NCBI GenBank assembly: GCA_965153355.1
Contig: OZ231126.1
Span: 50,592,001 to 50,656,000 of the forward strand
DNA from: Flaccisagitta enflata
Lineage: Eukaryota > Chaetognatha > Sagittoidea > Aphragmophora
Reading direction: 5' to 3'
Length of the DNA stretch: 64,000 bases
Part shown: positions 1 through 11,830 of the stretch, one piece after another
How positions within the stretch are numbered: the first letter of the stretch is position 1
How the letters are laid out: each line of letters starts with the position of its first letter
Translations under genes and position numbers: made by a program
The notes under the pieces: generated by a model
Database searches by the model: none
Told to the model about the DNA's origin: nothing
What the model saw: only the letters and a program-made list of their open reading frames with translations

Positions 1-39
1 CCGAAACAATGAGAGAATCGAGGATTAGTGTATTACCAC

Positions 40-159
40 CGTGTTTGGCCGCTCCGGGACTGGAGACGGAACCCGTGCGAGCGATGACCGCGTAAATCGG
101 AGGTGGCGGCATTTGAACCGAAGCTTCGTTCCCACGCTCGGCGAAAAGACCGTCGATCA
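40..159 (-). CDS. Unidentified internal coding exon
   Basis: The minus strand has a strong splice acceptor (pyrimidine-rich tract ending CCCCAG) just before position 159 and a possible donor (ACG|GTGGTA) after position 40. Between them one frame stays open and reads as a proline-rich, ordinary-looking protein segment that includes PPPPIYAVIARTGSVSSPG. Phase is 1 at the start. I do not recognise the family, and the neighbouring exons lie outside the window. Confidence 0.45.
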
Positions 160-554
160 CTGGGGATTAGAGAGGAGAAATGCGGGAGAGATGAAATTAA
201 TATAAATGACAGATCAGCCAAGAAATTGTCGGACAAGACATCGATAAATCAAACAAGTTGATCAATCATGCAATCAATCTTTCAGCTAAGCAATCGATCT
301 TTCAGCTAAGCAATCAATCTATATCGTCTTTTACTATACTTGTTAAAGCCAAGAAAGTAAAATTAGTGAAGAAAGTAAAAATCCGATCAATCGGTCGAGA
401 AGCCAATCAAAAACAAGAAATTTGAATGATAAAAGATGCGGATTGTTGTTGTTTCGACGTTGCATAGTCCCCCCCTACCTTCGCTGAGTGTGGAATTGAG
501 CCTTTGTAATTCAGCGTGGAAGTTGGCTTCGGCGGAGAACAAAGACTGAAACGT
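160..554. other. Non-coding stretch
   Basis: Likely the intron upstream of the exon at 40-159. It contains a short tandem of a 23-bp unit (caatcaatctttcagctaag) near 265-325. Nothing else was recognised. Confidence 0.4.
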
Positions 555-907
555 GGACGTGCGCAACTCTGGCCCGCTTTGTCCGTCCGTCCGTCGGTCC
601 GTCGGTCCGTCGGTCCGTCCGTCACACTTTACTTTTTTTACTATAACGCCAATTCTTAGGTCATTTTACGTCATTTTAAGTCATTTATAGTTATTCTAAG
701 TCATTTTGAGTCATTCTAAGTCACTTTAAGTCATTTTGAGTCATTTTAAGTTATTTTAAGTCATTTTTGGTAATTAGGTTTTTTAGTCATTTTAAGACAA
801 TTTTGGTCATTTTAGGTCAGTCTAAGTCATTGAAAGTCATTCTAAGTCATTCTAAGTCATTCTTTGTCTGTAAGTCTTGCACGCGACTTATAGGTGTTGG
901 CCTTGTT
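555..907 (-). mobile_element. TH-family nonautonomous element, tgactta-repeat type
   Basis: Read on the minus strand it begins AACAAGGCCAACACC with a 5' hairpin (TAAGTCGCGTGCAAGACTTA). It continues with about 200 bp of decamer-like repeats based on aagtcatttt, then tetramer repeats (ggacggaccg) and a worn 3' hairpin. It belongs to the same family as 49521-50066, which is the best-preserved copy. No protein is encoded. Confidence 0.7.
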
Positions 908-1382
908 TTTTTCCTTTCTCTTTTGGAGGCATTTTCTTTATCATGATTTCTTGAGGGCTGGAGGAAACGATTTTGTCCCAAAGTGCCAAGTTAAAGTTCG
1001 TGTGAAAGGAATGAATGCTCGGTCGATGTTGGAATTTACTCAATTGTTTTGTTTAGAAATTCGAAACAAAAAAAAACTTGCATGACTTGAGGGAAAAGAC
1101 AGTTTTAGGGTAGAAAAACTATGAAGATGGAGGCGATTGAAGCGGAGAATAAGATATGTTGTACAGCGGAATTTTTTACACAAGCGTGTCCATTTTTACG
1201 AAAATTGGTCAACATTTACTATCACTTTTAAAGTTTATTTGAGGAGCGCAAAGAAAATGCATGTTTCGGGAAACCAGTTGCTTGTTGTTGTCTGTTGAAT
1301 AAGATTAATAAATAAATGTTTTGATTTGAGCCTGCAAATATAAGAAAGCATGCCAATAAGCATTGCTGATTTTCTGGTTGAG
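908..1382. other. AT-rich stretch, nothing recognised
   Basis: No coding signal, RNA gene or clear repeat was seen. Confidence 0.3.
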
Positions 1383-1556
1383 TGATTTTGAATATTCTAG
1401 CTCATCTAGCTCATTTATCTGATTTTCAGTTGATCAATACAAATAAAAAGATTGCAGTGGTTGAAGGCGAAAGTTTGGTGAAAAGTGACCAATGCTTACA
1501 ATTTTTTTTCCTCACGGCGACAGCCGCCATTACTGGTACACCTATAGTAGGCATCC
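1383..1556 (-). mobile_element. Short repeat with terminal hairpin (family D, copy 1)
   Basis: Its minus strand begins near ACCAGTAATGGCGGCTGTCG, a GC-rich hairpin (GGCGGCTGTCGCC) followed by a run of A. It then runs through a sequence shared with 17305-17440 (ttgtaagcattgg, gaaaatcagataaatgagct). A third copy of the hairpin is at 41977-42012. It is a nonautonomous repeat of unknown class. Confidence 0.5.
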
Positions 1557-2104
1557 AAGATAGCAAGAATTCCAGGATATAAGGCACCTCGGGGGGTCAT
1601 AGGCTGTCTTAACGTTCGGTTTAGTCGTCAATTTGACCTTGTTATATCGAAAATCATCAATCGCCTGTGCCTTTTTTTGTATTAATTATCATCTACAAAG
1701 AAACTACTGGCCAAAAATTGTTCTATTGTCTTTTTATTGGAAATTCAAGCAGCAGCAGTAGCAGGGAAGCGGCAGAGTATTCGAAACAAGATGCGGTTTC
1801 TTGATTCTTGAGGAATTTATGATAATAGTACACATTTAAAACTCAAAAGCGATTGATGTTTTACATGGAACCGAGCATTGTCCACTTACACACAGCAAGT
1901 TAAGACAGCCCCTCATTCACTTATCCGTTTCTTTCACTGGTGCAATGCGTTTTTAACTGCAAATTTCATGCCTACCTATAGGTGCATTTTGTAGTAAAAA
2001 ATTAGATCATGAATTCTAGCCGTTTCACAGATATGGCTTCCCTCCAGTTACCCAATTCTTTGATTCTCGTACTGTACACAAATTAGGTTTTGAAAAAAAA
2101 GGAA
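1557..2104. other. Non-coding stretch
   Basis: No gene was recognised. A short cagcagcagtagcag run lies near 1750. Confidence 0.3.
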
Positions 2105-2396
2105 GATAAATGATCTCGTTTTCGACGCGAGAGAACTGTGACCATTTCCATCACAGACAATGACTGTAAAGTTTGGTGAGGATCAGATATGGTTTAATCA
2201 TGGCTGCCAACCAACCCTTATTATAAAATATTAGAAACTTTAAAATCCCTCCTGTACATTTTTTATGGGGTATAAGTGAGGGGGAGGTGGCGGCTATTAT
2301 CTGCATTATCTGCATTATCTGCCTGTGGTGAAAATGGTCACATTTCTCCTCCGAAGAAGACAAGAATCGAGTTTGACCATATCTTAAGTCGCCCTA
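2105..2396. mobile_element. Degraded copy of the hAT-like palindromic MITE
   Basis: It shares accatttccatcacaga, cctgtacattttttatggg and gaccatatcttaagtc with the intact element at 38782-39120. It ends in GCCCTA, the decayed terminal repeat. The left terminus is worn away. Confidence 0.6.
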
Positions 2397-2428
2397 ATGA
2401 ACAATATTTTGTATTTTACCATCCGCAG

Positions 2429-2744
2429 TGTCACAGACGTGGAGCTGCATGAACACACATTACAGGCGGAAGAGTTGATGCAGCGATTAAATGCCACATC
2501 TCTGAATGATAGCGTCGTCCAAAACTTTAGCTACGAGGACGACTCCAAGGCGGGACCTCACGACCTCACCGCTGTGATTTTCAAGGACAACCCCGGGGTT
2601 AATCAAGTCATTTCAGCTACATTGACATCGACAATATCGATTCCAAACATCGATGCCAAATACCGCCGAAAATACCGTGAAAATATCGTGAAAATAGAAG
2701 ATCAAATCTTAGCCGGAATAATTCTAAAAAAAAAGAAGAACTAG
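2429..2744 (+). CDS. Unidentified coding exon
   Basis: A good acceptor (gtattttaccatccgcag) is followed by a frame open for about 100 codons. The protein has heptad-like acidic sequence (ELHEHTLQAEELMQRL), two N-glycosylation sequons and a hydrophobic strand (LTAVIF). The 3' end is uncertain. Either the stop at 2742-2744 is used, or a donor near 2596 (GGG|GTTAAT) or 2681 ends the exon earlier. It starts directly after a MITE. No family was recognised. Confidence 0.45.
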
Positions 2745-2782
2745 GACCAATTATTAAGGATGAGAATAATCACAATCTACAA

Positions 2783-3784
2783 TATGAATTTTTTCAAATG
2801 AGACAAAAGATGACGACATAAATCATAAACGAATCAACATAATCAAATTCTGAAAAAAAAACGCCTGAAAGAGAAGGTTATGGCATTTATTCATGCCAAA
2901 TTTCAGCATTCCGTCTCAAGTAGTTAAGCTTCAATTTACATTTAAAGTAACGATATCAATTTCTTCCTGCTCCTATGGCAAAGAAAAAAGGCCAACACTT
3001 TGTTTTGCTTATTATGGCTTAACCAAGGACCTGAACCATAGAAAATCCATGACCGTTTGAAAGCTCTGCAAAAACTCTTTCAAATGCGACGTTGCTGGTA
3101 ATTGCAGATTTATTCGTTTAGAAATGGCAAAGGTTTGAAGAAAAAAATCGCTGATTGAAAAAAATGATCATGTCGATTTTTTTCCAATGAGCAATTCTAG
3201 TCTTTTCGTTTTTTTCAATGATGCAGCTCAGGATTGTCGTTGCTATTTGTTATCCATGAGCAAATTAAAGAGCTTCAAATTTTCTTTAAAATAGCACCAA
3301 GAACAAATTTTTGACTCAATATGTTTGATTTTTACGTTAAAATAAAGATAATCCATGAAAATCACGTAGTGAAATTCCACATTCTTGACTACCTGTCTTC
3401 ATCCTTATGCCAATATGCCATTTCTAAACGAATAGAGCTAGGACATCCAGCATGGTCTCATGTGAAAGATCTTTTGCAGAGCTTCAAAATGGTCACAGAT
3501 TTTGCTATGTTTTTCTCATTGCTTGGATGTTAAACACTGACAAACAAGTAGTCTGCTTTTTTTCTATTGCGATAGTTGAAAAAAAGTCATTTCGGATGAT
3601 TCATTGTTTGACTTCAAAAAGCGATTGAAGCTAAACTACTTGAGATCGAATGCTGAAATTTGGCATGAATAAATGCCAAAACCTCCTCTTTCAGGCATTT
3701 TTTTTTTTCAGAATTTGATTAAGTCGATTCGTTTATGATTTATGTTGTCATCTTTTGTCGCATTTGAAAAAAAATCATACTGTA
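2783..3784. mobile_element. 1-kb imperfect palindrome (fold-back element)
   Basis: The two halves are reverse complements of each other. The outer ends (caaatgagacaaaagatgac and its complement near 3750), the block with ttatggcatttattcatgcc, and inner blocks such as gctctgcaaaa with ttcgtttagaaatggca all recur inverted around a centre near 3285. Arms are about 490 bp and diverged. There is no coding capacity. Confidence 0.75.
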
Positions 3785-3867
3785 CAAAAACAATTAAAAC
3801 AATAACAAAAACAAAAACATCAACTCACCAGTTTTTAGTGTTGATTCAATTGCTATTTGACCAAGAG

Positions 3868-4005
3868 CAACCCCAAGTAACCCCAAGCAAACCCGAGCAA
3901 CCCCAAGCTCGGGGTTGGCTCGGGGTTGGCTTGGGTTTTGCTCGGGGTTGGCTTGGGGTTGACTCGGGGTTGGCTTGAGGTTGACTTGGGGTTGAATCCG
4001 GCTTG
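3868..4005. repeat. Mirrored array of a 13-bp motif
   Basis: Several copies of caaccccaagcaa are followed, after a palindromic switch at about 3908, by inverted copies (gctcggggttgg). The array can form one long hairpin. It adjoins the left end of an F-family element. Confidence 0.7.
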
Positions 4006-4022
4006 ACTCAGAGTTTAATCTT

Positions 4023-4610
4023 ACGTTTTTGGGCAGCGGCCCCAAAGGGGCTGATGACCAATGCTTTAACACAAATGAAATTTTTTTCTCCCTCCGCCCC
4101 TCAGGCCTCAAATCTAGCCTTGATGCCCAAAATCTACCCTGAAGACTCAAATTCTAGCTTTGAGCTCAAATCCAAAATCATTGAGGCTCAAATCCCAGTC
4201 TTGAGGCTCAAATCACAGTCTTGAGGCTCAAATCCCAGTCTTGAGGCTCAAATCCCAGTCTCGAGGCTCAAATCCCACCCTTGAGGCTGAAATCACACCC
4301 TTGAGGCTCAAATCCCAGCCTCGAGGCTTGAATTCCAGCCTCAAGGTTCAAATCCCAACCTCGGTCTCAAATCCCAGCCTCAAGGCTCAAATCCCAGCCT
4401 CAAGGCTAAAATCCCAGCCTCGAGGCTAAAATCCCTGCCTTGAAGCTTGAATCCCAGCCTTGAGGATTGAACTCCAGCCTTAAGGCTCAAATTCTAGCCT
4501 TAGGGCCTAAATCACTGCATTGAAGCTCAAATGGCAGCCTAGTGCCTCCAAACTTACTAAGCATAGGTAATCGGCTTCTTTAGGGCTGCTCCCCCTCTCA
4601 CCATCATATA
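4023..4610. mobile_element. F-family fold-back element with internal minisatellite (copy 1)
   Basis: It begins TTTTTGGGCAGCGGCCCC, the family terminus. It then has about 20 units of a 20-21 bp repeat (ggctcaaatcccagtcttga) and ends with a worn inverted terminus near 4560-4600 (aggtaatcggcttctttagg). Confidence 0.65.
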
Positions 4611-4649
4611 AGCCTTACAGCCTTACAGCCTTACAATTGTTACTGTGTT

Positions 4650-5282
4650 ACTGTGTTACTGTGATACGTGTGTAGCTTATGGCCAATCTTGGTGCTTATC
4701 GTACAATCCGTTAAAATCTAAAGTTATGCATTTTGGCAAAAGTGTTAAAGCACCAACGTTTACAATGCACGGTAAGCAACTCGAATATGTTGATAGTTAC
4801 AAATACTTGGGTGTCACCGTTGTTTCTGGTGTCACTTTTACGACGTCTCATTTGAAACCTTTAATCAAATTTCTGCAACCTGAAACCTGAAACCTGAAAC
4901 CTGAAACCTGAAACCTGAAACCTGAAACCTGAAACCTGAAACCTTTAATCAAATTACTGCAAACACCGTGCTAAATGTGCATCAAAAACCGTCTGAACCA
5001 ATTTTTATGAAGATGCTATATGCCACCTGTGTCCCTCATCTAACATTTGCATCCGACGTTGTCCAATATAGTGTTAGTCAAATGCAGGCATTGAATGTAG
5101 CTTTAAATGACTGTATTCGTCGTATTTTTACGTACAATAGGTGGGAGAGTGTGCGATATTTGCGGCTCTCATTTGGATTCTCTTCATTGACTGAAATTTT
5201 TGAAAACCGTTCACGCAAGTTTTTAAAACAGCTTTCATCCGACTTCACGCAAGTTTTTAAAACAGCTTTCATCCGACTTTGA
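4650..5282 (+). pseudogene. Non-LTR retrotransposon reverse transcriptase, C-terminal fragment
   Basis: Two frames encode the end of a LINE-type reverse transcriptase. The first contains WCLSYNPLKSKVMHFGKS and YKYLGVTVVSGVTF, the conserved thumb-region 'KYLGV' block. The second continues VLNVHQKPSEP... KMLYATCVPHLTFASDV and a C-terminal ALNDCIRRIFTYNRWESVR segment. The frames are shifted relative to each other by a 7-bp tandem expansion at 4867-4945. Fingers, palm and endonuclease are absent, so this is a 5'-truncated dead copy. Its probable 3' UTR continues to an AATAAA at about 5413. Confidence 0.8.
4867..4945. repeat. Tandem 7-bp repeat (cctgaaa)n inside the RT fragment
   Basis: About ten units are flanked on both sides by the duplicated sequence acctttaatcaaatt. 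A local duplication plus 7-mer expansion broke the reading frame. Confidence 0.85.
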
Positions 5283-5929
5283 AACACTTGCATATGTTTT
5301 ATGTGCAACGTACCTCTGAATAATATTTTTTTTTCTTATCATCATTTCTCTTTTCACGGAAATTAGCTATGTAGTTTATAGGCGTGTTGTTGTATGGTCT
5401 GTCATTCATGACAAATAAAAGATGTTATAACCACATACACTCACATAGGGGCAACGGGTTCCGCTGACCATCTAAAGCTTTTGCGACTATTCTGTCATAG
5501 ATTATGAGGTGGTAAAGGCCTCCTTGCTTGCTTTATACTGCAAAGCGTATCGCTTAAAAACAAGAGATGTCCTGTCTTTGAAATTATATCAATTTCAAAT
5601 ACAGGAGAATTGAATTTTCAGAAACATAGCTCTTGCGGTAATCAATTTTTGAGGAGAACTATCATATATCACTACATGGGAGATACCTCAAAGGTGAAGC
5701 TCATATTCTTCAACTCTTAGCAAGATTAGATTCTTTTTTCAAAATCTTTTTTTCCTCATTTTATTTCCTTTCATTTAATGCTCAGTAGTGCAATGCTATA
5801 CCTTTACAATAATGATTGCAAATGAGCTGTACACCAAGTTAGTGTACAAGTTCCCTCAAAATACTACAAACTACAGTACGTCCAATGAAGCGCCAGTATC
5901 AATACGATATGATATGATAAAATATCATT
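5283..5929. other. LINE 3' tail, then non-coding sequence with an F-family end fragment
   Basis: Positions 5283-5425 look like the retroelement 3' UTR. Positions 5447-5493 match the F-family outer end (ggcaacgggttccgctgacc, ending gcttttgcgac). The rest shows nothing recognisable. Confidence 0.4.
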
Positions 5930-6245
5930 CCCAAAATACCCAAAAATATCTGAAAATTACCAAAATTACCGGACAGTACCCAAAAATACCCAAAAACACC
6001 CCATAATACCCAAAAATACCCAAAAATACCCAAAATTAACCTAATTCACCATAAGCACCCAGAGTAATTTAAGTACCCTAAAGTACCCTGAAGTACCCAG
6101 AAGTACCCTTAAGTACCCTAAAGTAGCTTAAATTACCTTGAATTACCTTAAGAAGTCAAAATTTTGAAAATATGACGGACAGACCAATGGACTAACGGAC
6201 CGACAGACGCGGCAAGGTGTAGAGTCGCGTGCACATGACTAAAAA
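5930..6245 (+). mobile_element. TH-family element, ACCCAAAAAT-repeat type
   Basis: It has about 200 bp of 8-10 bp repeats (acccaaaaat, drifting to agtacccta), then gacggacagacc-type tetramers, then gtagagtcgcgtgcacatga followed by ctaaaaa. The 5' end is not defined. Confidence 0.6.
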
Positions 6246-6655
6246 TGACAGGCACTCTGAAATCACATACAGACTTCAAAACCATACGGTTGCTTCTAAA
6301 AAAATTTTCACGATCATGAGAGTTTAAATGTGTGCAGATCGTGATCTTTCTAGATCGTTTTTCTGAAGTTGAAAAAAGTTATTAAAAGAAGAGATATGTT
6401 GTTTTATAATACCTCAAAATGCGTGAAACACCCTGTGGAAAGGGGATACCCAAAAATTCTACATCAATTTTTGGGAAAATATCGCTGAAATAAGCATTAT
6501 TTGGTACTTTTAAGTATATTTCTTCAATAACATATTGATTGGGTTGAATTTTTATACAAACCAGACAATGAGAGCTAAACAGAAATGGGGTTAATTGTCA
6601 TTCATTTCCGTTTACTTCCTTGAACCGAAGTTGTCTGGCCCAGTAGTTTTTATTT
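6246..6655. other. Non-coding stretch, nothing recognised
   Basis: AT-rich sequence with no coding or repeat signal I can support. Confidence 0.3.
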
Positions 6656-6895
6656 AACAAGGCCGGATACACGGCCAATCCGTAGTCGCTGCGGGTGGGC
6701 AGGGGCAGTGATGCGAGTGGGCAGGGGCAGTATGTGAGTGGGCGGGGGCTGTATTGACGACAGGCAGGAGCGGTGATGGTAAGAAATCCGTTTTTCAGTC
6801 GATTTCGCATCATCAAAATTTTCGCGTGACACTCAGACAGACAGACAGACCAAGGGACACACCCTCTTATAGAGTCGCTAGGCAGCGACTAAAAA
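6656..6895 (+). mobile_element. TH-family element
   Basis: It starts AACAAGGCCGGATACACGG and carries several copies of gtgggcaggggcag. It then has an (agac)n tract and ends AGAGTCGCTAGGCAGCGACT plus AAAAA, a terminal hairpin. Confidence 0.8.
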
Positions 6896-7078
6896 GGTCA
6901 TGGAAAGATGCGTTGCAAATTCAGATTCAAACAGAATTAAGTGTCCTCTATCACATGTGTGTGAATTGCTTGTATTCATTTAGATTTGAGAGTTTTTTAC
7001 GCAGGATTGCATTTCTTGTTTTTCTGCTTGATTGTCTCAGGTGTGTTTTGGCATATTGTGTAAACTGTGTATTGTGTA

Positions 7079-9155
7079 AGGATGCAGTATATCAAAAACT
7101 ACTATTATCAACCTCAGAAAAGTGAAACTTCAAAAGTCATTTTTTTGGAAATGGTGGGGGGTAGAAGCATGAAAACGGACTTGACTATGGCTCTTGATAC
7201 TAACTATCACTTGCAAACAACCAAATCGTGACAAACTATTGATGTACGGCCGTTCTGACTGCATTTTGACAGCTTGTACATATCCTATAGGTAACAGGCC
7301 CTTTCGTATTTTTTTTCATTACCTCAAGAAGAACCTATAGCGAAGACAAGGCCTTTTGTCTAAGGACAGCCAACACACTGGAGGGTCACGTGACCAATTT
7401 GCATAAAAATCAGCCCTGCCCAACTCTCGTCATAACATGCGCGATTCTAAACGTCGTATTTCACATGTATTTATGTTTTCACTGTAAATCGCTTCTACGG
7501 TCGAAAATTGATCATTTTTTTCTTGGAGATTCCATTTTTTTATCATTTGGTAGTGCATTACAAGAAACTATAGTCCGTAGATATTCATCCGCGCGATAAG
7601 CAGTCAAGGCAGCCGCTCAAATGAAAACACTCCCTCACACACAGAAATCTAGCGCTACTGCGCCCTTTATAAGGGGTATTTTTTTCTCAATTTGAGGGAT
7701 TTTAGGGGTGGTTAGGATTGTTGGAGTCATCTTAAGACCCCTGAAAAAAAAATCATGTCAATAAGTTGTTTCGTTTAGAAGTTATGGCCGTTTTTACTTT
7801 TATATACAAACGCACTGCTGTTTGAGGCTCAGTATGAGACAAGAATCACATTACTATAGGTTTTTTGGCAGTTTTGAGTAGGTTGTGGGTATATCAGATA
7901 AAAATCATCAAGTGGAAAGTGTTTTCCAACGCGGATTTTGAAAAAAAAACGAGAAATTTGCAATTTTTAGCTTTATTTTGCACAAGAAATTTTTCAGGTT
8001 GTTCTGACTCATTTTTTGATGGCAGAATATTAGTCCTGATGAAATTCCCTTTCATTTGATAGGTCGCACTATATGGTTTTCAAAAAAAATAAGAATTTCA
8101 TGTCTCAAGCCACGATCACAAAAATTACAACGGTGGCATAAAGCATGAAAACTTTATTTCTTTTGAAAACCATATAGTGCGACCTATCAAATGAAAGGGA
8201 ATTACTTCAGGATTATTATTTTGCTATCAAAATATTAGTCAAGACACCCTGAAAAAATGTTCTGCTTTGAAACAATCAATGTTGATAAATCAGGCTTTCC
8301 CCTCTGTGGTTATGCTAAATTGGGTTGTTTTGACCTTCTTTTTCAAAGCAGCACATAATTCTAGTATCATTTCCCTTCAGTTTCTTTGATTCTATTTTAT
8401 CTCATTGTTTCGGGCAATGTGGGAGCCTTTAACATAGTTTTTTTTAAAAACTGATTTTAAATTCTCTTTCCCTATGGGAAGACCCACAATTTGAGTCTAT
8501 GTTGGATAAAAAGTTTTTTTTTTACCTCCCCTACTCAGATTCATGCGCAACTTTGAAGAGTCCTTATAAGGATGCAGTGTATCAAAAACTACTATTATCA
8601 ACCTCGGAAAAGTGAAACTTCAAAAGTCAATTTTTCGGAAATGGTGGGGGGTAGAAGTATGAAAACGGACTTGACAATGGCTCTTGATACTACTTGTCAC
8701 TAGTAAACAACCAAACAGTAACAAACTATTGACGTACGGCCATACTGACTGCGTTTTGACAGCTTGTACATATCCTATAGGTAACAGGCCCTGTCGTATT
8801 TTTTTTTTTTACCTCAAGAAGAACCTATAGCGAAGACAAGGCCTTTTGTCTAGAGACAGCCAACACACTGGAGGGTCACGTGACCAAGTTACAAGAAAAT
8901 CAGCCCTGAGAGAGTCTCGTCATAACATGCGCAATTCTAAACGTCGTATTTCACATGTATTTATGTTTTCACTGTAAATCGCTTCTACGGTCGAAAATTG
9001 ATCATTTTTTTCTTGGAGATTCCATTTTTTTTATCATTTGGTAGTGCGTTACAAGAAACTATAGTCCGTAGATATTCATCCGCGCGATAAGCAGTCAAGG
9101 CAGCCGCTCAAATGAAAACACTCCCTCACACACAGAAATCTAGCGCTACTGCGCC
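7079..9155. repeat. Pair of ~585-bp direct repeats around ~0.9 kb
   Basis: Positions 7079-7661 and 8570-9155 are near-identical. Shared markers include aaggatgcagt, gaaatggtggggggtagaag, cctataggtaacaggccct and ctagcgctactgcgcccnn. They are direct repeats about 1.49 kb apart with a palindrome in the spacer. This could be a TRIM-like element or a two-unit tandem array. No TG...CA ends or primer-binding site were seen. Confidence 0.7.
7995..8250. repeat. Inverted repeat between the direct repeats
   Basis: The block with ggtcgcactatatggttttc at about 8062 recurs inverted at about 8166. The homology extends outwards on both sides to a total of about 90 bp per arm. Confidence 0.75.
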
Positions 9156-10249
9156 CGTAACTGTGTAACTGTGTAACTGTGTAACTGTGTATTGTGTAAC
9201 TGGCATACTGTGTAAAAAAATACATTGCATCTAAGTAAACACTTATTATCTTATATATATATCAAACTCATTTTCACTCGCAAATTAGATGTTTTCAACA
9301 ATAGTTCTCGGTGATTTGAACGTATTTCGTGTCCAGTCTCTAATCTAAGCAACTTTGCAAAGAGAGGCTGAGGAAAATGAACGTGAATTGAAACCCTGAT
9401 TCTCTTGTAGTACAATGTTTTTTTTTCTTTTTCCCGCGTCTTTGTAATAGATTGTAGCTATTGAGTGTGATTGATGTTTGCATTGTCGCATTTATGTTGA
9501 CGAATATAATCCCATAATAATAATAATAATAATAATTAGGTCCTTTTTTATTTGTGAATGCAAATTTTTCAATAAAATATCTATCATGACTGATCTCAAT
9601 AATCATGGTATAATCATTTAGTTTTATTCATTTTTAATTTTCAATTTTTGCCCCTGATGAAACACAAATGTTGCCTTCAGATGCACGCTGTCATAAGGAA
9701 ACGTAAGTAGCTTCCTCATTCTTTTCTATATGACAGAAAAGGAAACCTCGATTCCTAGGTTGACCAAGACCAAGACTAAGATCGGGGTCCTAACAGAATA
9801 CACACTCGACTGATCCGCAAAATGAAATGATCTTGGGTAAAAATCCATCCTAAATGGATACTAGCCTGTGCTGAAATGACTAGAACCAAAGAAATCGAAA
9901 TTCTATGAGCAGTTAACGTTGTGGAGCTGTCTTGGGCTTCTATTGTCATCATTTTCAGCTTTAAAAGTTTACATCTTGGTTTCCGCGCCTTACCTTAAAC
10001 TTCCCCTGGGTCAATAGGAAACTAATAATTTCAAATTGCTCCAATCAAAATTTTGACTGCAGATTTGAAATCTGCATGAAAAACTGTCTGTTGAAAGTGC
10101 TTTTCTTTTTTCAAAATTCCATCGGGGTCATTATCAAAATCAATGCTAAAGTTTTTTAAAGATGGTAAGTTCAATGATAGGTATAGAAAGTATTTTTTTG
10201 AGGATCCAAAAAACTCTCTGACGTCCTGGTTTTCTTATTATCTATCTAA
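9156..10249. other. Non-coding stretch with short tandems
   Basis: A (gtaactgt)n tract lies at 9157-9195 and a short (taa)n at about 9513-9535. No gene was recognised. Confidence 0.4.
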
Positions 10250-10420
10250 AACAAGGCAGGATACACGGCAATCCAGTCGCGGACGGTTGGGCAGGAGCAG
10301 TAATGCGAAAACCGCTCGGAATTCAAAAATGTGACGGACGGACGGACGGACCGACGGACCGACCTACCGACCTACCGACCGACACGGCAAGGTGTAGAGT
10401 CGCGTGTCCGCGACTAAAAA
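10250..10420 (+). mobile_element. TH-family element
   Basis: It starts AACAAGGCAGGATACACGG, has ggttgggcaggagcag and an (acgg)/(accgacct) tract, and ends AGAGTCGCGTGTCCGCGACT plus AAAAA. The 3' hairpin stem is perfect (AGTCGCG/CGCGACT). Confidence 0.85.
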
Positions 10421-11484
10421 TCAATATCTATATGTTTAGCAAGAAAGAATATAAGGTGCTCAATTCCGAGCAGTTTTTGAAGCCTCTTTTTTCACCTTTT
10501 TCAAAATCTTTAGCCACCATTGACCAATTCCTATGGTCAGTTTTTGTATGCGACTAAAAGCCACGTAGAAATTCTTCAATTTAAGCCCAACCGTAGGTGG
10601 CTAACTCAATTATTTGAAGAGATTTACCAAAATGAAGGCAAATAGTTAGAAGTCGGAATGGATCAATTTCTGCAGTGTTGAGAGATTGTCTTGTTTTCTG
10701 CATAACTTCTTAACAAATCGAGCTGCAGACCTGGGATTGGTCTTGTTTTGAAGATTTTCATTAGAATAGTATGCAAAATTGCAATGCTGAATCGTAGGGC
10801 GCCAAACGCCCTGTCAACGCAACTCTAGGAGCCTCCAAGGATCAGAATAATACGTCATAAGATAGCAACAACCAGAGCTCATTCCTGCGACGTCGACCAC
10901 CAAAAACGATTTATGTTTTTAACCTAACGTCCTTTTAAGAACCAACTTGTTAACAGCACCCGTAGGAAGCTCCAGTCGCTTGTCAGCGCCTCCTACGCAT
11001 CTGCAGCAGTCGACATGTGCTGCAGCCTGAGGAAGCACTCCAGGGTTTTCAAAATTCACAAGCACTTTTATCTTGACCACCAGCACATACAGACATTGAG
11101 ACCTAGTCAACCACAATCGTCCAACTGCCCATCAACACGCCTATAATTGCATCTTACTTTCCATAGACATAGGTCCCAACTGCAACAACAAATATAACAG
11201 CATTTACATGGGATAATTTGGCTGAAACTCATCTACATGAACAGCATCAAGCGTCAAGGGAAGGTCGTGGATACTGCAACTGCTTGTCAGCACCTCCAAA
11301 GTTTGGTCAACCGCATCCACATTTCAACAATGAACGGCCGCACTCACATCACCAAAATCCTCCTTAAGTTGTTTCCACATTTCTCAAAATCAATAGCGAG
11401 TTATTTCTCTAGTTTTTGCTAGCTCTAGCTATGCTCCAATCCGTTTAGACCTTACCGGCATTTCATATATACCTTGTTCCTTTC
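10421..11484. other. Non-coding or decayed coding sequence
   Basis: The 10900-11420 part reads in places like old coding sequence on the plus strand, interrupted by several stops. I cannot assign a family, and nothing else was recognised. Confidence 0.3.
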
Positions 11485-11830
11485 TGGGCAGCGGCCCTTC
11501 TTGGGCAGCGGCCCTAAAGGGGGTGAAGTCCTGTAGAGCACGGGGGACTTTTGTTCATTCATCCGTTTGTCCGTTTGTTCTTTTGTCCCCTCCAGGCCCT
11601 TTCAGGCCTGAAATCTGCCCTCTCAGACCTGAAATCTGCCCTCACAGGCCTTGAATCTGCCCTCTTAGGCCTGAAATCTGCCATCTTAGGCCTGATATCT
11701 GCCGTAAAAGATCGTAATTTGCCTTAAAAACGGCGTTTTTGGCAGTTTTTAGGGTAAATCTGCACAAGAAACTGCCCAACCAGTCGGAAAACAATGATGA
11801 AATGGCATTAGAATACAAATCTGCCAATAC
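11485..11830 (+). mobile_element. F-family element, one-sided copy
   Basis: It has two copies of gggcagcggccct, then gtcctgtagagcac and the tttgt/ccgttt tract, then units of aggcctgaaatctgccctct. The right-hand inverted terminus is missing. Confidence 0.65.

Noticed and set aside
3794-4150. 118-codon Pro/Gln-rich frame
   Set aside because: It reads through the mirrored CAACCCC array and the start of an F element.
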